A stretch of 57,413 nucleotides of DNA. Source: SAR92 clade bacterium. Lineage in GTDB: Bacteria; Pseudomonadota; Gammaproteobacteria; Pseudomonadales; Porticoccaceae. The DNA lies in NCBI GenBank assembly GCA_004211905.1, contig SHBP01000011.1:1-57413 (forward strand). Reading direction: 5' to 3'. Under the pieces are notes generated by a model. It searched no databases, was not told where the DNA came from, and saw only the letters and a list, made by a program, of their open reading frames with translations. Both the position numbers and the translations under genes were made by a program. This document shows, one piece after another, positions 27,116 to 35,864 of the stretch; within the stretch, counting starts at the first letter, position 1; each line of letters opens with the position of its first letter.

Positions 27116-28318
27116 ATGAGTGAAACCAACGCACCAAATACTGGGTTAAAAAATCCTTTTGACAGCTGGAAGTCTATTGCGATTAGCCTCTACATGACCT
27201 TAGTTGGTTATGGTGTTTTGGTGGGTATTCCGGTGATTAGCACAGCCTGGGTTACTTTGTTGGGGTTCTCTGAGGTGGAGGTGGGACGAGTTGCAGGTGC
27301 TGATCTGGGTGGATTGTCAGTTGGCGCGGTAGTCACAGCGATATTTATTGCCAAGGTCAACAGGCGGATGCTGGTGCTGGTGGGTTTATCGTTGGCAGTG
27401 ATTGCTAATGCTCTGTGTATCAGTATTGTAGATTATGATCAGGTCCTTTGGTTGCGGTTTTTATCCGGTTTAGGAAGTGGTATTTATACAGCGGTTGCTG
27501 TGTCCTGTTTAGGCGCTAGCTCCAAACCAGCAAGGGCATACAATGCTATGTTATTTGCGTTTGCTTTTTCTCAGGCATTGGAAATGCACTTTTTACCTTT
27601 ACTGTCTATGTCTGGCATTTATACGGTATTTATAGTTTGTTTTTTAATCACTTTGGCGTTCATAGATTGGATACCTAAGCGTGCGCCAGCGGAATCTTCC
27701 AACATGGCTGAGGTATCAGACAATAAAATAGTTGACCAGAATATACCCGCTTACGTTCCTTGGTTGTGCTTGGTTGCTATGGTGATAACTTACATCAATA
27801 TTGGTGCCTACTGGACTTATATAGAATTGGCCGCCACTGCAGACCAAGCTGACTCTGAATGGGTGGGACAAGTATTAACCTGGTCGTCGCTTTGTAGTTT
27901 AGTGGGCTGTTTATTTGCCACTATATTGAGTAATCGTTATGGTTTGCTCAGGCCTTTACTCGTTACCCTGATAACCATGGCAGTTATTGTGGGTATGTTG
28001 GCTAATGGTATTACAGATAAAAACATTCTGATTAGTGTCTTCTCCTTTAATTGTTTGTGGATCTTCATTGATGTTTATCAAATGTCGACCATTGCCAATG
28101 TTGATAAAACTGGTAGATTCGCCTCTTTGATGCCCGGCGCTCAGGGCCTTGGTCAGATTATTGGCCCTAATATGGCTGCATCGATTCTAGGTTTAAACCT
28201 AGGTTACTCAGGCGTTTTTGTTATGTGTTCGGCCGCGGCTCTTGTGGCCATGAGTTTATATTTATTTATGTACTTCCGCTTTAGACGCAAGATTCCTGAA
28301 TTTGCCTATGCAACCTAG
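27116..28318 (+). CDS. Major facilitator superfamily transporter
   Basis: The 400-residue protein has about 12 hydrophobic helices in two halves around a polar loop near residues 185-210 (PKRAPAESSNMAEVSDNK). The first half carries a short basic loop KVNRRML between helices 2 and 3, the usual position of the MFS signature. It lies 30 bases after the carboxyltransferase gene and is probably co-transcribed. No substrate can be read from the sequence. Confidence 0.82.
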   Translation: MSETNAPNTGLKNPFDSWKSIAISLYMTLVGYGVLVGIPVISTAWVTLLGFSEVEVGRVAGADLGGLSVGAVVTAIFIAKVNRRMLVLVGLSLAVIANALCISIVDYDQVLWLRFLSGLGSGIYTAVAVSCLGASSKPARAYNAMLFAFAFSQALEMHFLPLLSMSGIYTVFIVCFLITLAFIDWIPKRAPAESSNMAEVSDNKIVDQNIPAYVPWLCLVAMVITYINIGAYWTYIELAATADQADSEWVGQVLTWSSLCSLVGCLFATILSNRYGLLRPLLVTLITMAVIVGMLANGITDKNILISVFSFNCLWIFIDVYQMSTIANVDKTGRFASLMPGAQGLGQIIGPNMAASILGLNLGYSGVFVMCSAAALVAMSLYLFMYFRFRRKIPEFAYAT

Positions 28319-28555
28319 GTTTCTTGCCTGAGATCGAGTTTGCCCCCTTCCATCTGACTTTTCGCGGATTATTGGTCGTTCTGTTGAGTGATGGTGTCGC
28401 ATCAGTGACAGCGTCGCAAATGAAACTTCACGCATACTGGCGTCCTTTGTCCCGCAGTGGCTCGGCGTTAAAGATATAAGGTTATTATTTTCGCTGTGTG
28501 TACCACTAATTAATTGTGATGAGTGTGGCGTCGGGTAGTTAGAAGGAGAATTCTG

Positions 28556-29956
28556 GTGTCAATTAGTGTGTTTGACCTCTTTAAGATTGGTATAGGCCCA
28601 TCTAGCTCTCATACCGTGGGGCCTATGTGTGCGGCCCAGGGTTTTGTTAATGGGCTTCGTGATAGCGCAGAGCTTGGCTCCGTTGTTCGAGTGAAAGCCG
28701 AAATGTATGGCTCACTGGGTGCAACAGGTAAGGGTCATGGTACCCCTGGTGCAGTCATGATGGGTCTGGAAGGAGAGCTTCCTGAAACGATCAATGTCAG
28801 GTCGATCAATAGGCGGGTGGAGGATATTCTCTCCAATGGAAAAATCATGTTGGCTGGAGAGTATTCTATTAAATACAGCCAAAAGAACGACCTTGTATTG
28901 CATCGAAAAAGGACACTTCCCTATCACCCTAATGGAATGAGGTTTTCGGCCTTTGATGCTGATAAAAATCTTATACAAGAGAGAGTTTACTACTCCGTTG
29001 GTGGTGGCTTTGTGGTTGATGAGGCTGCTGCATCCGCCGATTGCATTGTTGAGGACAACACACCTATCCCGTATCCCTTTGATTCTGCCCATGATTTATT
29101 AGCACTGTGCGATAAAACTGGGTTGACCATTTCTCAGCTGATGTGGGAGAACGAATTAGCCTGGCGAAGTGAGGAAGAGATTAACCTGAACCTCTTTAAA
29201 ATTTGGACAGCGATGCAAGAGTGCGTTGATAATGGCGTCAGTACCAGGGGAGTATTGCCAGGGGGCCTAAAGGTAAAGCGCCGAGCCAGTGAACTTAAGA
29301 TTAAATTACTCAGTAGACCCGAGGCGGCTCTATCTGACCCGCTAACAATACTGGATTGGGTGACTCTTTATGCACTTGCTGTAAATGAAGAAAATGCAGC
29401 AGGAGGGCGAGTGGTCACCGCTCCTACTAATGGCGCGGCGGGTATTATCCCTGCCGTACTGCACTACTACATGCGTTTTGTTCCCGGAGCAAGTGACACA
29501 GGTGTAACTCAGTTTTTACTCACCGCAGCAGCAATCGGTATTTTGTATAAGAAAAATGCCTCAATCAGCGGGGCAGAGGTGGGTTGCCAAGGAGAGGTTG
29601 GCAGCGCTTGTTCCATGGCTGCAGGCGCTCTGACTGCGGTGATGGGTGGAACACCTCAACAGGTGGAGAATGCCGCTGAAATAGGTATGGAGCACAACCT
29701 TGGACTGACCTGTGATCCAGTGGGTGGTTTGGTTCAGGTGCCATGTATCGAGCGCAATGCGATGGCCTCTGTAAAAGCAATTCATGCTGCAAGGATGGCT
29801 TTGAGTGGCGATGGGTCCCACTTTGTATCTTTGGACAAGGTGATTCTCACCATGAGAAAAACCGGCGAAGATATGCACAATCGCTACAAGGAAACCGCTC
29901 GAGGTGGCCTAGCTATTCATGTATTAGAGATGCCAGTTAATATTACTGAGTGTTAG
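28556..29956 (+). CDS. sdaA: L-serine ammonia-lyase (L-serine dehydratase), single-chain
   Basis: This 466-residue iron-sulfur enzyme has alpha- and beta-type domains in one chain. The N-terminal half starts [20 protein letters not shown], and the C-terminal half has the cysteine-bearing cluster motifs [15 protein letters not shown] and [16 protein letters not shown]. It converts L-serine to pyruvate and ammonia. I chose GTG 28556 because GGAG lies 7 bases upstream; an in-frame extension to GTG 28523 adds an arginine-rich stretch absent from the family. The preceding spacer (28319-28555) shows no clear riboswitch or promoter that I can support. Confidence 0.9.
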   Translation: MSISVFDLFKIGIGPSSSHTVGPMCAAQGFVNGLRDSAELGSVVRVKAEMYGSLGATGKGHGTPGAVMMGLEGELPETINVRSINRRVEDILSNGKIMLAGEYSIKYSQKNDLVLHRKRTLPYHPNGMRFSAFDADKNLIQERVYYSVGGGFVVDEAAASADCIVEDNTPIPYPFDSAHDLLALCDKTGLTISQLMWENELAWRSEEEINLNLFKIWTAMQECVDNGVSTRGVLPGGLKVKRRASELKIKLLSRPEAALSDPLTILDWVTLYALAVNEENAAGGRVVTAPTNGAAGIIPAVLHYYMRFVPGASDTGVTQFLLTAAAIGILYKKNASISGAEVGCQGEVGSACSMAAGALTAVMGGTPQQVENAAEIGMEHNLGLTCDPVGGLVQVPCIERNAMASVKAIHAARMALSGDGSHFVSLDKVILTMRKTGEDMHNRYKETARGGLAIHVLEMPVNITEC

Positions 29957-29959
29957 TCA

Positions 29960-29991
29960 GAACCAATACACTCTATTTTTGATATTGGTTC
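29960..29991 (+). terminator. Hairpin after sdaA, possible terminator
   Basis: GAACCAATA (29960-29968) pairs perfectly with TATTGGTTC (29983-29991) around a 14-base T-rich loop, four bases after the sdaA stop. No T-run follows, so it may be a processing or stabilising hairpin rather than a true intrinsic terminator. Confidence 0.4.
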
Positions 29992-30018
29992 ATTCTGTCC
30001 CAAGCCTAGCTTATTAAT

Positions 30019-30035
30019 TGCACAATAGCAGTGCA
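30019..30035. promoter_or_regulatory. NtrC-type enhancer site
   Basis: TGCAC-N7-GTGCA is a perfect 17-bp palindrome with the exact geometry of NtrC (NR-I) sites (GCAC-N7-GTGC core). It lies 112 bases upstream of the -24 GG of the sigma-54 promoter at 30129-30145, a normal enhancer distance. Finding both together in front of a cyanate/nitrogen operon makes each much more credible. Confidence 0.75.
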
Positions 30036-30128
30036 GTGGATGGCCATAATAATATTTTTATGCCACATAAAAAGACATTCAAGTCACCATAATACCCAAA
30101 TACATACCATATTCCCTAGATAACTGAG

Positions 30129-30145
30129 TTGGCATTCTTCTTGCA
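30129..30145 (+). promoter_or_regulatory. Sigma-54 (RpoN) -24/-12 promoter
   Basis: TTGGCATTCTTCTTGCA matches the consensus TGGCAC-N5-TTGCA except for the C6 position. The invariant GG (30131-30132) and GC (30143-30144) are separated by exactly ten bases. Transcription would start near 30156, giving a leader of about 44 bases before the FNT gene at 30200. An NtrC palindrome stands upstream, which implies induction by nitrogen limitation. Confidence 0.8.
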
Positions 30146-30199
30146 ATCTCCGGATTGTTAGACCCCCCATCCATCCACTTTATTATTTAGAGAAAAATT

Positions 30200-31012
30200 A
30201 TGGCTTATATAGAACCGAGTGAATTTGTAACTAAAATGGTTGACTCTGGAGAGTCAAAACTCTTCATGTCAACAAAAGATACCTTAGTCCGTGCCTTTAT
30301 GGCCGGAGCGATCCTTGGACTAGCAGCATTTTTTGCTATTTCAGTGATTACCTTCACAGGCAATCTACTGATTGGCTCCTTATTATTCCCCGTTGGTTTC
30401 ATCATGTTGTACTTGATGAAATTTGACTTATTGACTGGAGTTTTTACGCTAGTACCCTTGTCTATTCTTGACAAACGACCCGGAGCTACGGTTCCAAACA
30501 TGCTTCGTAATTGGGGGCTAGTCTTTGTCGGCAACTTTGCCGGCGCACTGACAGTTGCTTTCTTTGCGTCATTTATTTTGACCTACGGTTACAACACCGA
30601 CGGAGGGGCTCTAGCTGCAAAAGTAGGCAGCATAGGCGAATCTCGAACTCTTGGCTATCAAGAGCATGGCACGTCTGGTTGGTTTACTATCTTTATTCGC
30701 GGCATGCTGTGTAACTGGATGGTATCAATGGGCGTTGTTGGCGCTATGATTTCAACATCTGCAGGCAGCAAAATGGCAGCTATGTGGATGCCGGTCATGC
30801 TGTTCTTCTTTATGGGTTTTGAGCACTCCATTGTGAACATGTTTCTCTTCCCATTCTCCATGATCATGGGCGGTGAGTTCACTATCTCTGATTACCTAAT
30901 ATGGAATGAAATCCCTACAGTTTTAGGTAACTTGTTCGGTGGCTTCTTGCTAGTTGGATTACCTCTTTACTGGACACACGTGAGAACGAGCGCAGAACGC
31001 AAGCTAGTTTAA
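30200..31012 (+). CDS. Formate/nitrite transporter (FNT) family channel, probable cyanate or nitrite carrier
   Basis: This 270-residue inner-membrane protein has six hydrophobic helices. Family motifs include AFMAGAILGLAAFFAIS, PVGFIMLYLMKFDLLTG, NWGLVFVGNFAGAL (helix 3-4 region with the conserved GN), RGMLCNWMVSMG and GFEHSIVNMFLFP. FNT channels pass small monovalent anions such as formate, nitrite or hydrosulfide. The next gene is cyanase and no nitrite reductase is near, so cyanate is an attractive substrate; that is inference. It is the first gene after the sigma-54 promoter. Confidence 0.88.
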   Translation: MAYIEPSEFVTKMVDSGESKLFMSTKDTLVRAFMAGAILGLAAFFAISVITFTGNLLIGSLLFPVGFIMLYLMKFDLLTGVFTLVPLSILDKRPGATVPNMLRNWGLVFVGNFAGALTVAFFASFILTYGYNTDGGALAAKVGSIGESRTLGYQEHGTSGWFTIFIRGMLCNWMVSMGVVGAMISTSAGSKMAAMWMPVMLFFFMGFEHSIVNMFLFPFSMIMGGEFTISDYLIWNEIPTVLGNLFGGFLLVGLPLYWTHVRTSAERKLV

Positions 31013-31027
31013 TTAAACTTTATATCA

Positions 31028-31064
31028 CCGCCTTTATTGCTAGTTATCAAAAAGATAAAGGCGG
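31028..31064 (+). other. Inverted repeat between the FNT gene and cynS
   Basis: CCGCCTTTAT (31028-31037) pairs perfectly with ATAAAGGCGG (31055-31064) around a 17-base loop, 16 bases after the FNT stop and 41 before the cynS start. Only a mixed pyrimidine stretch (CTTTAGTCTCTTT) follows. It could be a leaky terminator or an mRNA-processing hairpin that sets different levels of channel and enzyme. Confidence 0.5.
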
Positions 31065-31105
31065 CTTTAGTCTCTTTATTAACCAATAACACAAGGCAAA
31101 AAACT

Positions 31106-31546
31106 ATGAACAAAGAAGTAATGTCCGATTTAATTGTTGCAGCCAAAATGGAAAAATCTCTGACATGGGAAAAGATAGCGACAGATCTTTCAATGTCTCC
31201 AGTATGGTTAACATCAGCCTGTTTAGGAATGAATAGCGCGCCGGAAGAAAAAGCGATAGCTATCACAAACTATTTGGGTCTGGGTGAAGAGGTTACAGCT
31301 GCGCTGATGGAATTCCCTACAAAAATATGGGACCAGACTGTACCCACTGACCCTTTAGTATATCGTCTCTATGAGGTGGTTGGCGTTTACGGGGATACTC
31401 TCAAAGAAGTTATTCAAGAAAAATTTGGTGACGGTATTATGAGTGCAATTGACTTCTCGATGGAAGTGGACAAAATTGAGAGTCCTAAAGGCGATCGCGT
31501 AGTGCTGACACTAAACGGAAAGTTTTTACCTTACGCATCCTGGTGA
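31106..31546 (+). CDS. cynS: Cyanase (cyanate hydratase)
   Basis: The 146-residue protein matches the family length. It has the N-terminal helical domain (LTWEKIATDLSMSPVWLTSA) and the C-terminal decamer-forming domain DPLVYRLYEVVGVYGDTLKE. The catalytic residues Arg87, Glu90 and Ser113 keep the exact spacing of E. coli Arg96, Glu99 and Ser122. It converts cyanate and bicarbonate to ammonia and CO2. ATG 31106 is preferred, with AAGG upstream, because the longer in-frame extension to 31037 overlaps the hairpin and is basic and unlike cyanases. No carbonic anhydrase gene is adjacent, unlike the E. coli cyn operon. Confidence 0.93.
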   Translation: MNKEVMSDLIVAAKMEKSLTWEKIATDLSMSPVWLTSACLGMNSAPEEKAIAITNYLGLGEEVTAALMEFPTKIWDQTVPTDPLVYRLYEVVGVYGDTLKEVIQEKFGDGIMSAIDFSMEVDKIESPKGDRVVLTLNGKFLPYASW

Positions 31547-31596
31547 GGTTATAGACAGGCCAAGTATTTAGCTACTTACATTTAATAGACAGCACT

Positions 31597-33333
31597 ATGA
31601 TGAAAACATTATCAGTCACTTTAGGGCAATACAGTGATGCCGGCGTCAAGGCTAATAATCAGGATTTCTACGGGGCTTGTATACCCAAAGAACCCTTGTT
31701 GAATAGCAAGGGCATCGCTGTAGCTATTGCAGACGGCATTAGCAGTAGTGACGTCAGTCAAATTGCCAGTCAGGTGTCAGTGTCAAGTTTTCTGGATGAT
31801 TATTACTGTACTTCAGATGCTTGGTCTGTCAAAAACTCAGTCCATAAAGTACTGAGTGCGACTAACTCTTGGTTATTTTCCCAGACTCGTAGCGGGCCTC
31901 ATCGTTTCAATAAAGAAAAAGGCTATATCTGTACCTTTAGCGGTCTTGTTATCAAGTCACGCACTGCTCATATCTTCCATTGTGGTGACACGCGTATTTA
32001 TCATTTTTCTGCTAGTGGGTTCGAATGTCTAACCCAGGATCATCGTCGTATCCTATCCGATGATACAAGCTATTTAACCAGAGCACTTGGTATCCATAAT
32101 GCGGTGGATATTGATTACGTAAACAGAGCAGTTGAAGAAGGTGACTATTTTCTTCTATGTAGCGACGGTATCCACGAGTTTGTCTCTGACCAACGTCTGT
32201 CGCAACATTTACAGGGCCTTGATGGTAATTCAGACAACGATACGTTAGATGCCTTAGCAGAGAATATAGCCCATGAAGCTTTGCATGCAGGGAGTTTAGA
32301 CAATATTAGCTTGCAGATTGTGAGCATCGCACAATTGCCAGAGATGTCAGTGAGTGAGATTAGTCAAGCTATCAACCAATTGGCACTTCCTCCAAAGATA
32401 GAACCGAGAATGGATTTTGATGGCTATAAAATTATCAGATCGATTTATATTAGTAGCCGAAGTCATGTCTATTTGGCCAAAGATGAAATGTCAGGTGAGC
32501 ATGTAGCTCTCAAATTCCCATCCGCAGAGCTAAAAAATGATACCAATTATTTAGAGAGCCTTTTACGGGAGGATTGGATCGCCAAGCGAATTGATAACCC
32601 GAATGTTTTGAAGGCTAAGCCACCAGTGCGAAAGCAAAACTTTCTCTATACCGTGTCAGAGTATATTGAAGGGCAAAACTTAATGCAGTGGATGATTGAT
32701 AATCCAAAGCCTTCTCTGGAACAGGTTCGTCATATTGTTGATCAGATAGCAAAAGGACTTCAGGCTTTCCATCGACGAGAAATGATTCATCAAGACCTGA
32801 GACCTCAAAATATAATGATCGATGCCGTGGGTACGGTAAAAATTATTGATTTTGGCAGCACCAAAGTCGCAGGTATCTCAGATATTCACCCCAACAACGA
32901 AGGTATCGTTGGCACCTTGCAGTACTCTTCTCCAGAATACTTTGTGAACGATGCTATTACCCAGCGTGTGGATATATTTTCACTGGGGGTTATCGCCTAT
33001 CAGATGCTGTCAGGACAGTTTCCGTATGGTCTTAAAGTCTCTAAGGCAAGATCTAGGCTAGAGCAGAAGAAGTTAAGTTACATTCCTATTTCAGAATATG
33101 GCGTCGATTTGCCCTACTGGGTTGAAGAAACCCTACGAAAAGCCGTATGCGTAAACCCCCTAAAGCGCTATCATGAAGTATCTGAATTTATTTTTGATCT
33201 AAGAACACCTAATAAAAGTTTCAAGCCCCAAGATCGCCAACCTTTAATCGAGAGAAACCCCCTAGCTTTTTGGAGAGGGCTCTCTCTGATGTTGTTTTTG
33301 GTGATTATTTTGCAGGCTGTTTTGGCTCAATAG
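31597..33333 (+). CDS. Bifunctional PP2C phosphatase-Ser/Thr protein kinase with C-terminal membrane anchor
   Basis: Residues 1-245 form a PP2C phosphatase with NQD (21-23), IADGISS, FHCGDTRIYH, LCSDGIHEF and SLDNISL. Residues about 275-535 form a Hanks-type kinase with Lys306 (VALKFP), the catalytic loop HQDLRPQN (Asp400, Asn405), DFG (Asp418) and SPEY in place of APE. Residues about 560-577 are a single membrane helix. The glycine-rich loop is degraded (IIRSIYISSRSHVYLAK has no Gly). The protein follows cynS by 50 bases and shares its operon. It probably reversibly phosphorylates a protein involved in uptake or use of the nitrogen source, the FNT channel being the obvious candidate; this is inference. 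Confidence 0.88.
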   Translation: MMKTLSVTLGQYSDAGVKANNQDFYGACIPKEPLLNSKGIAVAIADGISSSDVSQIASQVSVSSFLDDYYCTSDAWSVKNSVHKVLSATNSWLFSQTRSGPHRFNKEKGYICTFSGLVIKSRTAHIFHCGDTRIYHFSASGFECLTQDHRRILSDDTSYLTRALGIHNAVDIDYVNRAVEEGDYFLLCSDGIHEFVSDQRLSQHLQGLDGNSDNDTLDALAENIAHEALHAGSLDNISLQIVSIAQLPEMSVSEISQAINQLALPPKIEPRMDFDGYKIIRSIYISSRSHVYLAKDEMSGEHVALKFPSAELKNDTNYLESLLREDWIAKRIDNPNVLKAKPPVRKQNFLYTVSEYIEGQNLMQWMIDNPKPSLEQVRHIVDQIAKGLQAFHRREMIHQDLRPQNIMIDAVGTVKIIDFGSTKVAGISDIHPNNEGIVGTLQYSSPEYFVNDAITQRVDIFSLGVIAYQMLSGQFPYGLKVSKARSRLEQKKLSYIPISEYGVDLPYWVEETLRKAVCVNPLKRYHEVSEFIFDLRTPNKSFKPQDRQPLIERNPLAFWRGLSLMLFLVIILQAVLAQ

Positions 33334-33495
33334 GTTCCATTAACTCGGTCACTAAAGACATGAAGCTATTTCGCTTCTTTAACGGTTTAGAGTGATACTT
33401 CGAGACTTTGGGGGGGTCAACAGATCCAATGGCGAACTAAAAAATCCCTACTATACTGAATTGACATACGTTTTTAATATAAGGGGTAATATAAA

Positions 33496-34212
33496 ATGAA
33501 AGTTTTAGCACTGTTAGTTTCTATAGTATTTTCAAGTTTCGCATGGGCCGAAGATTATCAAGATAGCGGACCTTATTATGCTTTCTATCACATCCAGGCA
33601 AGTAATCCAGCTGCGGTAGTCACTGCGATGGACAAGTTTTGGGCTTCAGATTGTGGAAAGCAATACCCGGCTGATGTCGCATTATCTCAGGAGATGTTTA
33701 ACGGCTCGTATCCTTCCACTCACTTCATCATTAATACATTCCAAAATTCTAATGATCAGTCCAAAGCAGCAGAAATAATGCGTAGCTGCCCAGATGCTAT
33801 AACTTTCTTGCAGGAGTTAGCGGCTTCAGGCACCACACCAGTTATGCAGTACATGGGCGCAGCACCTATTGATGAGAATGACTGGACTCAAGATACGGTC
33901 TTTTCAAAATTTGACATCATCGTCGAACCTCAAGACCAAGCAGCTTATGCTGGAGCTTATATGAAAATGATGAAAGCAGCATCCAAGGATATAGACCTTC
34001 GTTCTTACGGTTTGGGCGCTATCTATTTTGGTCGTGACAAGTTCTCGCACTGGGTTTGGACAGGAGCTCGCTCAATACCCGAACTTTCATCTATAAGCGA
34101 GCAGCTGTTAACTCACCCTGCATTTGCAAGATTTAATGCTGCTGTGGGCAGCAAGCGAACAATCGTAAATACAACTCAAGTGCAGATTTTGAAAGGGTAT
34201 GAAAGGCAGTAG
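33496..34212 (+). CDS. Exported protein of unknown function
   Basis: I do not recognise the family. It is 238 residues with a clear signal peptide (MKVLALLVSIVFSSFAWA), so it is periplasmic or secreted. The mature part looks like two similar alpha/beta halves. One opens with YYAFYHIQASNPAAVVTAMD and contains STHFIINTF; the other opens with FSKFDIIVEPQDQAAYAGAY and contains FSHWVWTGA. Each resembles a ferredoxin-like (dimeric alpha/beta barrel) unit with a helix after strand 1. One Cys pair (Cys53, Cys96) lies in the first half. It is the last chromosomal gene before the genomic island. Confidence 0.65.
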   Translation: MKVLALLVSIVFSSFAWAEDYQDSGPYYAFYHIQASNPAAVVTAMDKFWASDCGKQYPADVALSQEMFNGSYPSTHFIINTFQNSNDQSKAAEIMRSCPDAITFLQELAASGTTPVMQYMGAAPIDENDWTQDTVFSKFDIIVEPQDQAAYAGAYMKMMKAASKDIDLRSYGLGAIYFGRDKFSHWVWTGARSIPELSSISEQLLTHPAFARFNAAVGSKRTIVNTTQVQILKGYERQ

Positions 34213-34225
34213 TCCGACTATAGTG

Positions 34226-34252
34226 AGCTAGGCCTCAACTAGAAGCCTAGCT
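34226..34252. terminator. Hairpin downstream of the exported protein gene
   Basis: AGCTAGGC (34226-34233) pairs perfectly with GCCTAGCT (34245-34252) around an 11-base loop. It lies between the stop at 34212 and the tRNA fragment at 34266. Before island insertion this hairpin would also have stood just downstream of the tRNA-Leu gene. There is no strong T-run on either side, so intrinsic termination is uncertain. Confidence 0.4.
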
Positions 34253-34265
34253 ACCTTAAAATAGA

Positions 34266-34289
34266 ATGGTGCCCAGGAGAGGACTTGAA
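34266..34289 (-). repeat. attachment-site repeat: orphan 3' end of tRNA-Leu(CAG)
   Basis: These 24 bases are identical to 54263-54286, which is the CCA end plus acceptor and T-arm portion of the intact tRNA-Leu gene. The identity stops sharply on both sides. An isolated tRNA 3' end of this length in direct orientation to the intact gene is the standard scar of site-specific integration. This copy marks the left boundary of the island, and everything to its left is original chromosome. Confidence 0.9.
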
Positions 34290-34339
34290 ATCGACTTATT
34301 GATGTAAGGTAATACCCTCAATAACTGATCATTTACTAT

Positions 34340-35803
34340 TCAGTTGTTTAATTGTGATGTCTCTCCGTGCCCTGTGGCGTTCTGCATCTGGTTCGGCGCT
34401 GTCTTTACGGCTGCCATTCTCGCCCGATAGTCTTGCAGGTCGCGCTTGATAGTCGGCGCCAAGATGTAGAGACCGATGATATTGGGAATTGTGATGAGTA
34501 CCACGAGGCTGTCGATGAAATCGATGACCTGCTGTATATCAAGTACCGCCCCGGGGATCACCGCCACGCAGAAAAGTATACGATAAGAATACATCGACAA
34601 GCGTGAATAGCCGGCCAGAAATGCCCACACCCGGCTCATGTAGTAGGACCATGAGATAATCGTTGTGAAGGCGAATAGCAGCACGCAGATAGCGAGAATG
34701 TAGGGAAACCACCAGATAACGCTGCCGAATGCCGCCGACGTCATCTGGATGTCACTGACCCCTTCAAGTTGATAGGCCCCGGTAACTACGATCACCAGTG
34801 CGGTCATAGAGCTGACAACCATTGTGTCGAAAAATGGCTCAATGGTAGCAGCCAGGCCTTGTGACACAGGTTCGCGGGTCTTCGCTGCCGCGTGCACCAT
34901 CGTCGACACGCCCGTTCCCGCCTCGGTCGAGTATACTGCCCTGCGCATACCAATCACAAAGACCCCGATCACGCCACCAACGACGCCCTCTGGTGCGAAA
35001 GCTCCAGATACAATTGAGACCAGCGCACTGGGAATCGCATCGGCGTGCAGTGCTAGAATCGTAACTGCTGCGAGTAGGTAGATCACACACATCAGTGGCA
35101 CGACTCGGCTGGTAAGGCTCGCGATACTCCGGATACCACCGACAATCACCAGAGCTACGGCAAGCGCCAAGACGAGACCGAAGGTCCAGGGTGCGTCGAT
35201 ATTGGTCACCGCACTAAACTGGCTGTAGGCTTGGTTGACCTGCGTGAACACCAGAATCTGCGGAATTGCACAGACGGCGTAACTCAGGCCCAGGATCTTT
35301 CCGAGTAGAGGCCAGTTTTTTTCCTTCAAGCCTGCTTGTAGGTAATACATGGGCCCGCCGAACACAGAACCGTCTGCAAGGGTTGTACGATGTTTCACGG
35401 CCAGCATTACCTCGGCGAATTTCAGGGACATCGCGAAGAATGCAATAACAACCATCCAGAATGCCGCACCGGGCCCGCCGATCCCAATCGCGATGGCAAC
35501 CCCGGCGATGTTGCCGAGGCCAACCGTGCCGGCGAGTGCGGTGCTCAGGGCTTGAAACTGGCTGACCTCACCCGGTGCATCGGGGTCTGCATAGTGTCCC
35601 TTGAGAATGCGTATGGACATTGGGAAGCAGCGGATATTCACGAAGCCGAGGTAGATGGTAAAGAACAGCATCGGCACGGCCAGCCACACTACGGCCCACT
35701 CGATATCGACGCCCAGTACGCGTACTTGGCTGAAAGCAATGCTGGTAACCAGAGACGTTATGGCTCCGGCGATATCCTGAAAACTGGCGGCGAGTTCTTG
35801 CAT
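34340..35803 (-). CDS. Sodium:alanine symporter family (AGCS) amino-acid transporter
   Basis: This 487-residue protein has about 11 membrane helices. Family motifs include ALAGTVGLGNIAGVAIAIG (the AGCS signature with GLGNIAG), GPGAAFWMVVIAFF, SVFGGPMYYL and RAVYSTEAGTGVS. It would import a small amino acid or related zwitterion with sodium. It is the last gene of a leftward island operon with the CBU_0592-type protein, the MBL-fold hydrolase and the degenerate Rieske protein, and may import their substrate or a product such as a betaine-like amino acid. Its stop is 50 bases from the left att repeat. Confidence 0.88.
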   Translation of the reverse strand: MQELAASFQDIAGAITSLVTSIAFSQVRVLGVDIEWAVVWLAVPMLFFTIYLGFVNIRCFPMSIRILKGHYADPDAPGEVSQFQALSTALAGTVGLGNIAGVAIAIGIGGPGAAFWMVVIAFFAMSLKFAEVMLAVKHRTTLADGSVFGGPMYYLQAGLKEKNWPLLGKILGLSYAVCAIPQILVFTQVNQAYSQFSAVTNIDAPWTFGLVLALAVALVIVGGIRSIASLTSRVVPLMCVIYLLAAVTILALHADAIPSALVSIVSGAFAPEGVVGGVIGVFVIGMRRAVYSTEAGTGVSTMVHAAAKTREPVSQGLAATIEPFFDTMVVSSMTALVIVVTGAYQLEGVSDIQMTSAAFGSVIWWFPYILAICVLLFAFTTIISWSYYMSRVWAFLAGYSRLSMYSYRILFCVAVIPGAVLDIQQVIDFIDSLVVLITIPNIIGLYILAPTIKRDLQDYRARMAAVKTAPNQMQNATGHGETSQLNN

Positions 35804-35864
35804 AGATTTACTCCGAACCTATCTCATTGAATATCAGTGGTTATGGGCCTTAACCAGGTGACTC

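Noticed and set aside
33464-33486. Sigma-70 promoter TTGACA...TATAAG before the exported-protein gene
   Set aside because: The spacer between the two boxes is only about 12 bases, far too short for a functional -35/-10 pair.
34266-34289. A second tRNA-Leu gene
   Set aside because: Only the 3' terminal 24 bases match; no anticodon arm, D arm or 5' acceptor strand follows, so it is a boundary scar and not a tRNA gene.
35390-35830. A 146-codon reading frame opposite the AGCS symporter gene
   Set aside because: It is antisense to a clear transporter, low in hydrophobic structure and without recognisable motifs; a shadow in GC-rich DNA.
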